Source: an uncultured Bacteroidaceae bacterium (GTDB lineage Bacteria > Bacteroidota > Bacteroidia > Bacteroidales > Bacteroidaceae). Taken from it: DNA of 64,000 nt. The notes under the pieces are model-generated. The model searched no databases, was not told where the DNA came from, and worked only from the letters and a program-made list of their open reading frames with translations. Each line of letters opens with the position of its first letter. Position 1 is the stretch's first letter. The stretch is from the NCBI GenBank assembly GCA_905235305.1, contig CAJOLC010000029.1:1-64000 (forward strand), written 5' to 3'. Positions 51,718 through 60,251 of the stretch are shown in pieces. The position numbers were made by a program, and so were the translations under genes.

Positions 51718-54700
51718 TTATTTGTAGATTTTCTTGCCGTTCTTTATATAAATACCCTTGGGGAATTTACCATTCGGCCATTGGCCGTCAGCGATTTTGC
51801 GGCCCATAAGGTCATAGGTGGCATCACCCGCCGGTTCCCCTACGATGCTCGAATCTTTGTCCTCCTCTATTGCATCTATTCCGTCCACCATCTCGTCCGT
51901 AAGGTCGCCTACGAGGGTGCCATACCTCTCCCAGCCTTTGCTCTTGTATGCAGCGAGAGCGCTCTCATAGACATGGATGGTGCGGTCATTGCCGGAGAAG
52001 AGGTAGTCCGAGACTCCCGTCAGGTTGGGCGGAGTAGTTGCACAGATGTAGACCTCCTTCACAGGCGAGCTGTAGAAGACGCCCTGGGCCATCGACTTGA
52101 CGCCCTTGCCGATAAGCACGTGATTCAACTGGTCGCAATAGGCAAAAGCATCACCGCCGACCGAAGTCACCTTGTCGGGAATCACCACCTTCTTGATACC
52201 AGAACCGGAGAAAGCCTTAAGGGCGATGGCATTTATCGTCTCCGGCAATTTGATGGATGCAAGCTTCTTGAAGCCATAGAAACAGGAGGGCCCCATATTG
52301 TTCACGGAAGTGGAGTTGCTCTCATCATAGGTTCCGCCGCCAGAAGTCACACTGGCACTCGAAAGGTCTATGCCCATGAGGTTGCCTTCATTAATGAGCT
52401 GACGTATATACTTGATGTCCTTTCCGTTAATCCTTCCGGTGACAACAAGCTTTATGACCTGGTCGTTCGTTAGTTCCCGCTGCAAGCTTCCTGCCGGAAT
52501 TGACATACTCGGTTGCTCCTCCCAGCTTCGCAACTTCATGAAGGCTGCCATCGGCATCAAGAGAATAGAGGGTAAAGTCTTTCCCTGGCTTTCCCACACT
52601 CGTCGGGATGCAGATGTTCTTGGCATTGGCAGCGTACCTAATATTATCGTCGGCATCAAGCATGAGGAAGCCCAAGCCTCCGCTGCCCTCGAAAGCATAG
52701 AGGCTGTCAGCCCATAGATACCCATATTCCGATGGTTGGTAGTTCTCGGTCCAATAATCCCAGTACTGGCCGAGATCGCCACACTGCCCTACCAGCTCCG
52801 AGCCGTTGCGTTTCTTGCCTTCTGCCTGCAGGAATCCGGTAGAAAGGTCGTAGTCGGCACGGTCCTCTATGAAGATGATCTCACGGTTCTTTACAGGGTA
52901 TTGGGCAATCTTCCCAAGCGTCGATTTGATGCCTGAGCTGGTTACGGCGATGGGGTGCTCACCATAATCCTCAATCTTCGTCCCTGTCTTTATGGGCTCA
53001 AAGAAGCCCCAGATATCGAAGAAGTCTGTGAGGTCTTCCTGAGCCACCTCGCAGACCTTGCGCACGAACTTCAGTCCGCCGTTATTGTTGTTACTGCTGT
53101 TGTACAAAACCAGCGGGTCGCTGCGGAGGGCTTTGAACAGTTCGGGATAGAAGGAGGTGTTCTTCTGCGCGAGATGATAATAGAGATAAAGGTCCCAGTA
53201 CATGCGCAGACGGCTGTCCACCGGTCTGTAGTAGTAAGGTTCCCGGCGCGCATATTCATCCATGACGGTGGCAAGGGCGGAGCCTCCCGACGTGTTGAGT
53301 CCGTCAAGATAGCGCACGAGGTTCGAGAAGAGGTTGTTCGAGACTTCGGTGCAGCCCTCCAGCGTGATGGCTTTCTGATTGTTGTGTCCGCACTCATGGC
53401 CTGCGCACCAGTCGTCCATGTTAGGGTTCAGGGCATTAAGACAGTTCTTGATGCAACTGATGCCGTTGAAGGAGACTCTGTATGGGGTTGAGTTGGCATA
53501 GCCGGCATCACTCTCTTCTCCCTCGATGGCGAAGTTCGGGTTGTTGTAGTAGAGAGGGTAGATGGCTTCACCTCCCGTCAGGTACCATGGGTAGCCTGCT
53601 TTCTTGCCGGTTGCCACAGCCTCGGTCATGCCCATCAGGTCCTTTTCCCATACGGCAACGCTATCGTACCAGCAGATGCTTTTATCTACAGTGCTGGGGA
53701 ATACCGTCTTGAAGGAAGAGGTCTTAAGGTGTATGAGGGAATGTTCTCCACGGATGGTGAAGCGGCCGAGCTTTGAGGCATCACGGAGGGCTTTATAGTC
53801 GGCGTCGCTGTGGCGACTAATATCGTAGTAGCCGTTCACTGCGCCGCCTTCGATGTGGATCTGCAGTTCGGGCCATTCCGCAAGCGTCTTCGTCATCGAC
53901 TTTGTGTCGGCGGTATAGACGACATAGTAGAGGGCGTTCTTCGTGCCTTCGATGATGTTGAGCCCCTTCTTCAGCCTTTGTCCGGTCTTGGCATTGGTGA
54001 TGAGCTGGTTGTCGACGCAGCCTGCGAAGTAGAGCGATGCGTCTGCCGGCACGTCGTCCCCCACGAAGACGTAGATTTCGTCGTCATCGGCAGCGGCATA
54101 GATGCCGGTGGGATTGCCCATGAAGGAGCCTCCTGTGCTCATCATCCTGTCGTTCCAGTAGTTGGCATCGCTGTAGGCTCGGTAGCTGTGGATGCGGAAG
54201 TCCTGCTCAAACCTCGCCCAGGTCTGGTTCTTCACCTTGAGGGCAACGTCCGTCATCAAGCCCGAAAGACCTGCCTCGGCAAGGGCCGCGGTGAGCTCCT
54301 CGTCGCTCATGGAGGCGTATCCGGCTTTTAGTCGGGTGCAAGCCGCGTCCTCGAAGAACTCGGCACACAGCGTTCCGATGGCGTCGCTGGCATCTGGCTC
54401 GGCAGGATAGGTGTTCTCCAAGCCGCCGTAGAGCGTGCCGAAGTTCTTCCAGCCCGACTCTTTGTAGTCGGCCAGAGCGTCGGTGTAGACGTAGATCTTC
54501 GGGCTTGAAGAGAAGAGATAGGCAGGTGTGGAAGGTGGCGTGGCAGGCTTGACGTAGGCGTTCTTTACGGCAGAGGAGTAGAAGACGCCTTGGCTGAGCT
54601 GGTTCACCCTACGGCCCACGACCACGGTCTGAAGGGAGCTGCAGTAGGCGAAGCAATCACCGCCGAGCTGCCTGACGCTGTTCGGGATGTCGATGGACCT

Positions 54701-55102
54701 GAGGCCCGACCTGGCGAAGGCATTGCTTCGAATGGCCGTGACGGTGGTGGGCAGCGCCATCCCCTGCAGTTTCGAGCACTCGTAGAACATCTTCTCGCCC
54801 ACCACATCGTTGCTTGTCGTGAAACTCTCGTAGTAGGCTTCGCCGCCGGACACGATGTGAACGTCCGACCAGTCGAGGCTCGTCACCTTACCCTCTACGA
54901 CGAGTCCGCGCACGAACTTGATGTCTGTGCCGTTGATACTGCCCGTGAGTCGCAGCTCGCGGTCGGTTTCGGTGAGCAGGGAAGAGAGTGTCCCGGCCGT
55001 CTCGACATGGATTTCCGTCACGGCACGAAGGCCTGCCGGCACAAAGGAAACAAGGACTGCCAGCAGCAGCTTGCAGGTCCGGATGTGGAGATACTTGTGC
55101 AT
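51718..55102 (-). pseudogene. Large M60-type metalloprotease with BspA-like repeats and a type IX sorting-like end, frameshifted
   Basis: The first frame (start 55102) gives a signal peptide, BspA-like leucine-rich repeats (residues about 50-230; FAYCSSLQTVVVGRRVNQLSQGVFYSS), and a gluzincin domain with HECGHNNQKAITLEGCTE (zinc His, Glu and His at about 569-573 and a downstream Glu), the M60/enhancin pattern. The frame breaks at about 52485-52495. A second frame continues with another BspA-like block (SFYGFKKLASIKLPETINAIALKAFSGSGIKKVVIPDKVTSV) and ends in YDLMGRKIADG.. GIYIKNGKKIYK, which looks like a type IX secretion sorting region. Removing one G restores about 1,125 residues. M60 enzymes cleave mucin glycoproteins. 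A mucin-degrading surface protease is plausible, given the type IX genes in this window. Confidence 0.78.
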
Positions 55103-55133
55103 ATTTGCAGTGTTTTTATGGTTTGTTCACGCG

Positions 55134-55141
55134 CAAATATA
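55134..55141 (-). promoter_or_regulatory. Promoter element of the M60 protease gene
   Basis: The minus strand reads TATATTTG (TAnnTTTG), 31 bases upstream of the ATG at 55102. Confidence 0.6.
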
Positions 55142-55354
55142 CGATTATTTTCCATTGGAGGCAAAAGAAGCACAAAAAATCTGCTGGCGGCCGGACCGGA
55201 ACGCACAGAGGCAGTCCCGGGCGCCCTGTAGGGGAGCCTCTGCAGCAACAGAAAGCATCATGACGCGAAGCACTTTCCGACGCAACGGCCTTAAGCCCGA
55301 ACCGGTCGCCGAAGGCTGTTTCGCCACCCGCTCCTTGCACCTTGCTCCTTGCCC

Positions 55355-55465
55355 CCATCATGATGGGTTGTTTGAACATACATGTATGTGCAATTGAATG
55401 TACATGTATGTGCAATTGAATATACATGTATGTGCAAACAACGCACTATGCCATGTCTGATGACC
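55355..55465. repeat. 111-bp structured intergenic repeat, copy 3 (ACATGT/AATT variant)
   Basis: It lies in the 436-base gap between the M60 gene and purN. The ends align without gaps to the copies at 11937 and 40136, but the internal units differ. TACATGTA occurs three times 22 bp apart (CATG at 55381, 55403, 55425), and CAATTG lies between. The outer arms (55370-55386 and 55423-55439) still pair at 16 of 17 positions. Nothing else was identified in the gap. Confidence 0.85.
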
Positions 55466-55538
55466 CATTAGGGTTAACAGGCATGAACGAAGGAGAAGAA
55501 TGAGGGGAAAAGGGTGATGGGAGATGAGGGATGGGAGG

Positions 55539-56123
55539 TTAGAGACGGGCGTGCTCCATGAAGTCGTTGAGTATCTCCTCAACAATCTTGGGGAAGTAAG
55601 CCATCTCCAGCTGGTGTTCCTTCTCGGCAATGTCGTCCACGGTGTCAGAAGGAGAAAGGGCTACGCTGTACTGGGCGATGATTTCACCGCCGTCGCAGAC
55701 GGGCGAGACGTAGTGTACCGTCATGCCTGTCTCCGTCTCCCCAGCCGCCTTGACTGCTTCATGCACATGATGCCCCCACATTCCCTTTCCGCCAAACTTA
55801 GGCAGCAAGGCAGGATGGAGGTTGACGATGCGGCGGGGGAAGGCCTCGATGAGGTAGGAGGGAATGAGCGGGAGGAAGCCTGCCAGGACGATGAACTGGA
55901 TGTCGTAGCGGCGAAGCAGGGGCAATGTTTCGTCGGGATTGTTGAGCTGCACCTTAGGGACGATGGCCGTGGGCACGCCCAGCCGCTCTGCCCTAACCAA
56001 GGCATAGGCGTCAGTCTTATTAGAGACCACCAGCGCGCACTTCACACGCTCGGAATGTTCAAAGTGACGGATAAGGTTCTCGCAGTTAGTGCCACTGCCC
56101 GAAACGAATATAGCGATGTTCAT
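55539..56123 (-). CDS. purN: Phosphoribosylglycinamide formyltransferase
   Basis: A protein of 194 residues. The phosphate-binding start VSGSGTNCENLI, the catalytic region VNLHPALLPKFGGKGMWGHHVHEAV (Asn-His with the HPALLP motif) and VCDGGEIIAQ (catalytic Asp) are clear. It formylates glycinamide ribonucleotide in purine synthesis with formyl-THF. It follows era by 27 bases, an unusual neighbour; in relatives der often sits there. Length is normal. Confidence 0.95.
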   Translation of the reverse strand: MNIAIFVSGSGTNCENLIRHFEHSERVKCALVVSNKTDAYALVRAERLGVPTAIVPKVQLNNPDETLPLLRRYDIQFIVLAGFLPLIPSYLIEAFPRRIVNLHPALLPKFGGKGMWGHHVHEAVKAAGETETGMTVHYVSPVCDGGEIIAQYSVALSPSDTVDDIAEKEHQLEMAYFPKIVEEILNDFMEHARL

Positions 56124-56150
56124 GATGGCTGGGAATGAAGGTTATGCTGG

Positions 56151-57035
56151 TCAGGAATCGAGGTCGTATCCGTAGGCTTTCATGGCTCTGTCACTCTGCC
56201 GCCAGTCCTTGTCCACCTTGACGAACACTTCGAGGAAGATGCTTTTGCCGAAGAACTTCTCCAGACTCTTGCGTGCCTCAGTCGAGACACGCTTGAGGGC
56301 GACACCCTGATGGCCTATGATGATACCCTTCTGCGACTCCCTCTCCACGTAGATGACCGTGCTGATGCGGATGTTTTTGGCAGTCTCCTTGAACTGCTCC
56401 ACCACGACCTCCACGCTGTAGGGGATTTCCTTGTCGTAGTACAGAAGTATCTTCTCGCGTATGATCTCGGTAACGAAAAAGCGGGCCGGCTTGTCGGTCC
56501 ACTGGTCCTTGTCAAAGTATGCAGGCCCCTCGGGCAGTAGCTCCTTTATGCGCCTGAGCACATTGTCGACGTTGAACTTGTGCAAAGCACTGATAGGCAC
56601 TATCTCCGCCTCGGGCAATGCCTCGTGCCATGCCTCCACCTTCTCCGTCAGAGCCTTCTGGTCGCTGAGGTCAATCTTATTGATAAGGACAAGGACAGGA
56701 GCCTTCTGCTGCTTCACCTTCTCCAGGAAGTCGCCGTTCTTGTCGGGTGTCTCCACCATGTCCGTGACGTAGAGCAAGACGTCGGCATCCTGAAGGGCAC
56801 TCTCGCTGAACTGCAGCATTTGCTCCTGTAACTTATAATTGGGCTTCAACACGCCAGGCGTGTCGCTGAAACATATCTGCATCTCAGGCGTATTGAGGAT
56901 GCCCATGATGCGGTGGCGCGTAGTCTGAGCCTTGAAGGTAGCAATAGAAATGCGCTCACCAACCAATAGGTTCATGAGCGTCGACTTACCCACATTCGGG
57001 TTGCCTACTATATTGACAAAGCCAGACTTGAACAT
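56151..57035 (-). CDS. era: GTPase Era
   Basis: A protein of 294 residues. GNPNVGKSTL (G1), TRHRIMG with the conserved Thr (G2), DTPG (G3), NKID (G4) and SALH (G5) are all present, and the C-terminal KH domain (GVALKRVSTEARKSLEKFFGKSIFLEVFVKV) follows. Era binds the 3' end of 16S rRNA in small-subunit assembly. It lies between fabH and purN, with a 95-base spacer that carries the 42-base repeat directly before its ATG. Confidence 0.96.
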   Translation of the reverse strand: MFKSGFVNIVGNPNVGKSTLMNLLVGERISIATFKAQTTRHRIMGILNTPEMQICFSDTPGVLKPNYKLQEQMLQFSESALQDADVLLYVTDMVETPDKNGDFLEKVKQQKAPVLVLINKIDLSDQKALTEKVEAWHEALPEAEIVPISALHKFNVDNVLRRIKELLPEGPAYFDKDQWTDKPARFFVTEIIREKILLYYDKEIPYSVEVVVEQFKETAKNIRISTVIYVERESQKGIIIGHQGVALKRVSTEARKSLEKFFGKSIFLEVFVKVDKDWRQSDRAMKAYGYDLDS

Positions 57036-57040
57036 AATTA

Positions 57041-57082
57041 TAATGAAGAACGAAGAGTGAAGGATGAGGTATCTGCTGCCGC
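57041..57082. repeat. 42-base spacer sequence, copy 2
   Basis: A gapless match, 37 of 42 bases, to 17236-17277, placed just before the era start codon on the minus strand. Confidence 0.6.
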
Positions 57083-57130
57083 GGTCCTGTGCTGATTATT
57101 CAACGTTTCTCGAAGCGGCAGAAAAGTTCT

Positions 57131-58223
57131 TCATTCTTCATTCTTCGTCCTTAATTTCTTCCATTCTTCCCGTGTCATAAGGCCTTCCTTATAGAACTGG
57201 GCAGGCTCCTTGGCCGCTTCCTTCGCACCGTCGTAACCCCATATCATGTAGCTCGCACCCCATGTAAAGCCAGCACCAAATGCCGTGAAGACAAGCTTGT
57301 CGCCCTTCTTGAGCTGCGGCTCATACTCCCACAGGCAAAGGGGAAGCGTGCCGCCACTGGTGTTGGCCATGTGGTCGATATTAATCATGATATGGTCCTT
57401 CTCGATGCCAATACGCTGCGCGACGGATACCTCAATGTTGATGTTGGCCTGATGAGGCACAACCCACGCGATGTCTTCCTTCGTCAGGTTGTTGCGCTTG
57501 ACAATAGTCTTGACGGCATTCGTCATGTTGAGTACGGCATGCTTGTACACGGCACGACCTTCCTGATAGACGAAATGCTCGCGGGCATCAACAGTCTCAT
57601 GACTCGGCATCTTAGCCGAACCGCCTGCTGCCATGTGAAGAGGCTGGTAGCCCTTGCCGTCAACACGGTAATAACCATCCATGAGGCCAACCTCTTCCGT
57701 CGTAGCTTCCCATCATGACGCAGGCAGCGCCGTCGCCGAAGATGGGACAGGAATTGCGGTCCTCATAGTTAGTCATCGAGCTCATGTGGTCGCCGCCACA
57801 GATAATGATACGCTTGTAGCGACCCGAACGGATATAGGCAGCTCCCGCTTCCATTCCATAAAGGAAACTTGCACAAGCTGCCTCCATGTCATAACCGAAA
57901 GCATTGCTCAGCCCGCAATTGCCAATGATAAGCGACGCCGTGGAAGGGAAATGATAGTCGGGCGTCGTGGTGGCGCAGATGACAAGCTCTATGCTGTCGG
58001 GGGCTGCCCCCGTCTTACGCAGAAGCTGAGCAACGGCCCTTGTCATCATGTACGAGGTACCGCTGCCTTGCTCAGGCTTGAGGATGTGGCGCGTCTTGAC
58101 ACCAATCCTCTCCATTATCCACTCGTCACTGGTATCTACAATCCTCGACATCTCTTCGTTGTCGAGGATATAGTCGGGCACGTATCCGCCCACACCGGTT
58201 ATGACGGCATTGATCTGTTCCAA
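57131..58223 (-). pseudogene. fabH: 3-oxoacyl-ACP synthase III, interrupted by a frameshift
   Basis: The first frame starts at 58223 (MEQINAVITGVGGYVPDYILDNEEMSRIVDTSDEWI). It includes the nucleophile Cys in MEAACASFLYGM and GDGAACVMMG, then leaves frame at about 57702-57706. The second half restarts with MDGYYRVDGKGYQPL and carries WVVPHQANINI (catalytic His) and DHMANTSGGTLPL (catalytic Asn). Removing one A gives the family sequence VMMGATTEEVGLMDGYY in one protein of about 363 residues. FabH condenses acetyl-CoA with malonyl-ACP to start fatty-acid synthesis, an essential step in many bacteria, so the break is probably a sequence error. Confidence 0.88.
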
Positions 58224-58227
58224 ATCC

Positions 58228-58407
58228 TTATGCTTCTTTCTCGATGGCCACCTTGCCGCGATAGTAACCGCAAGCAGGGCAAACAGTGTGATAGATGTGG
58301 AACTCGCCGCAGTTAGGACATACTGCCAATGCGGGAGCTACTGCCTTGTCGTGAGTTCTTCTCTTGAGAGTCCTGGTCTTGGACTGTCTTCTTTTTGGAT
58401 GTGCCAT
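58228..58407 (-). CDS. rpmF: 50S ribosomal protein bL32
   Basis: A protein of 59 residues, MAHPKRRQSKTRT at the start and KVAIEKEA at the end. It is the zinc-ribbon form of L32, with CPNC and CPAC knuckles. It ends four bases before fabH and begins 29 bases after yceD, the usual yceD-rpmF-fabH order. It is a structural protein of the large subunit. Confidence 0.95.
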   Translation of the reverse strand: MAHPKRRQSKTRTLKRRTHDKAVAPALAVCPNCGEFHIYHTVCPACGYYRGKVAIEKEA

Positions 58408-58436
58408 AATCTTATTACTATTTAAATGTTTACTAT

Positions 58437-58928
58437 TTACGATTTAATGTTTGCCAACTCTCTCAACGCTGCCCACCTTGGGTCGCTTCCCTTCTCCTCT
58501 TCCTGCAAAGTCAGACTCAGAGAGGGGCAGCTGGGATGCACATGACGTAGAGGTATCTGCAGAGCTGCGAACTCATAGATGTTCCAGGCTACGTTGATGA
58601 TGCCTTCCCGTTCCGGAATGGTGACGACATCGCCGTCGTCGGCATATTCTTCGCCCATCTTTACATGCAATGTACACTGGGCGTCGATGGGTTGGAACAT
58701 AGCTTCAAGGCAGCGGTCGCATGTTACTTCCACCTCGCCCTTCAGCTGGAACTCCAGTTCAAAGGTGCCAGATGTCCGCTTCACCCGTAATGCTACATCG
58801 AGCGAACCCGCCTTGATTTCTGGTCCCTGTACGGCGGAGAAGAAGTCATTGTCAGTCTTCCAATGGTACGACACAGTATCAGAGGAAAGACCTTTCAAAT
58901 CAACTTTATAACCGTCCAGTTTTCCCAT
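58437..58928 (-). CDS. yceD: YceD/DUF177 family protein
   Basis: A protein of 163 residues with the DUF177 signature: GEVEVTCDRCLEAMFQPIDAQC (Cys-x2-Cys) and the last part ALQIPLRHVHPSCPSLSL. Genetics in other organisms link YceD to 23S rRNA accumulation, and it nearly always precedes rpmF, as here. The TAATTTTG promoter (58936-58943) lies only seven bases before the ATG, leaving almost no 5' leader. It is the first gene of the yceD-rpmF-fabH-era-purN run. Confidence 0.93.
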   Translation of the reverse strand: MGKLDGYKVDLKGLSSDTVSYHWKTDNDFFSAVQGPEIKAGSLDVALRVKRTSGTFELEFQLKGEVEVTCDRCLEAMFQPIDAQCTLHVKMGEEYADDGDVVTIPEREGIINVAWNIYEFAALQIPLRHVHPSCPSLSLTLQEEEKGSDPRWAALRELANIKS

Positions 58929-58935
58929 CGGGCTG

Positions 58936-58943
58936 CAAAATTA
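58936..58943 (-). promoter_or_regulatory. Promoter element of yceD, close to the start codon
   Basis: The minus strand reads TAATTTTG (TAnnTTTG), seven bases before the ATG at 58928. The transcript would start within about three bases of the ATG. Confidence 0.6.
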
Positions 58944-58992
58944 GTAAAAAATTCAATTACTTGTGCAACTTTGGCACGAAAAAAATGCTTTA

Positions 58993-60150
58993 TCAGTGCT
59001 TTTTGAGCTCTACGCGGAACGTTGTCCCCTTTCCAATCTCGGAATTCTTAACGAAAATGCGCCCGTCGTGATACTCCTCAACGATACGTTTGGCAAGCGA
59101 GAGTCCTAAGCCCCAGCCACGTTCCTTGGTCGTGTAACCTGGCATAAAGACTGAGCTGAAGCGGTTCTTGGGAATGCCCTTACCTGTGTCGCAGACTTCC
59201 ACACTGATGCAATCGAACTCTTCCTTTGCCGTAAGCGTGATGCTTCCTTTGCCTTCCATTGCGTCAATAGCATTCTTGCAGAGGTTCTCTATCACCCATT
59301 CGAACAGAGGAGCACTGACAGGAGCGATGAGCGGATCTGCAGGCAAGTTGCACTTCATCGTGATGCGATTGCTGGTGCGGCGGCTTATGTATTGCATCAC
59401 GTTACTAAGCACTTCATTGAGGTTCTCGGGCTTTGGCTCTGGCTGGGAGCCTATCTTGCTGAAACGTTCTGCGATGCGTTGCAGGCGCTTGATGTCCTTT
59501 CCCATTTCGGGAAGCAGTTCGTCGTCCGGATAAGTCTCGCGAAGGACTTCGTGCCAAGCCATGAGGCTGCTGATGGGAGTGCCGAGTTGATGCGCCGTTT
59601 CCTTGCTCAAGCCCACCCACACCTTGTTTTGTTCGGCTCTTTTACTGCTTAGCAGAGCAAAGATGGCAACCACGACGAAGATGAGTACAACGCCAAGTTG
59701 CACGTAGGGCCACCATGCAAGACGCGTCAGGATGAGGCTGTCGGCATAGCATATCTCCATGTAATCGTTGTCGCCGAAGTTAATGCGGATTGCCCTTCGA
59801 GCCTGCTTCATGGACAGAGCCTCGTGCAATACCAAAGAGTCGAGTGATGCACCGGATGCCGTTCCGACGTCCATGTTACGATAATCCTGCACGCGTCCCT
59901 CGCTGTCGAGCACGACAACGGGAATCGTATTATTGCTTTCGAGGACTTTCAGGACGAGGGGTAGCTCGGCTGTCGCGTCATCATTATTCAAGGAGCGCAA
60001 TGCCTCTGCCCATATCTCCATCTTGCGTTGCTCCTCGACCTTGAGGTCACGCACCAGGAAATTAGATACGACGAGCGATGCCACGCAGAGCACAACTGCC
60101 AAGATTATCAAGACGATCTTGACTTGACGTATTCTGTTTATCCATTGCAT
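58993..60150 (-). CDS. Sensor histidine kinase
   Basis: A protein of 385 residues with two membrane helices (about 10-33 and 150-170) that enclose a sensor region with VVVLDSEGRVQDYRNMDVG. The dimerisation helix carries the phosphorylated His (KETAHQLGTPISSLMAW). A normal HATPase domain follows: NLCKNAIDAM (N box), DTGKGIPKNRF (G1) and GWGLGLSLAKRIVEEY (G2). No response-regulator gene is adjacent, so it is an orphan in this window. It lies upstream of and divergent from the clostripain gene. Confidence 0.92.
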   Translation of the reverse strand: MQWINRIRQVKIVLIILAVVLCVASLVVSNFLVRDLKVEEQRKMEIWAEALRSLNNDDATAELPLVLKVLESNNTIPVVVLDSEGRVQDYRNMDVGTASGASLDSLVLHEALSMKQARRAIRINFGDNDYMEICYADSLILTRLAWWPYVQLGVVLIFVVVAIFALLSSKRAEQNKVWVGLSKETAHQLGTPISSLMAWHEVLRETYPDDELLPEMGKDIKRLQRIAERFSKIGSQPEPKPENLNEVLSNVMQYISRRTSNRITMKCNLPADPLIAPVSAPLFEWVIENLCKNAIDAMEGKGSITLTAKEEFDCISVEVCDTGKGIPKNRFSSVFMPGYTTKERGWGLGLSLAKRIVEEYHDGRIFVKNSEIGKGTTFRVELKKH

Positions 60151-60239
60151 AACAGTATTATAACGAAAAGAAAAGCCTGCTTATTGCATTATAAAGGAAA
60201 AAACTCTGGGCTCTAACATCTAATCTCTAATCTTTTTCG

Positions 60240-60247
60240 TACCTTTG
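60240..60247 (+). promoter_or_regulatory. Promoter element of the clostripain-family gene
   Basis: TACCTTTG (TAnnTTTG), four bases before the ATG at 60252, which leaves no room for a 5' leader. Confidence 0.65.
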
Positions 60248-60251
60248 CGCC

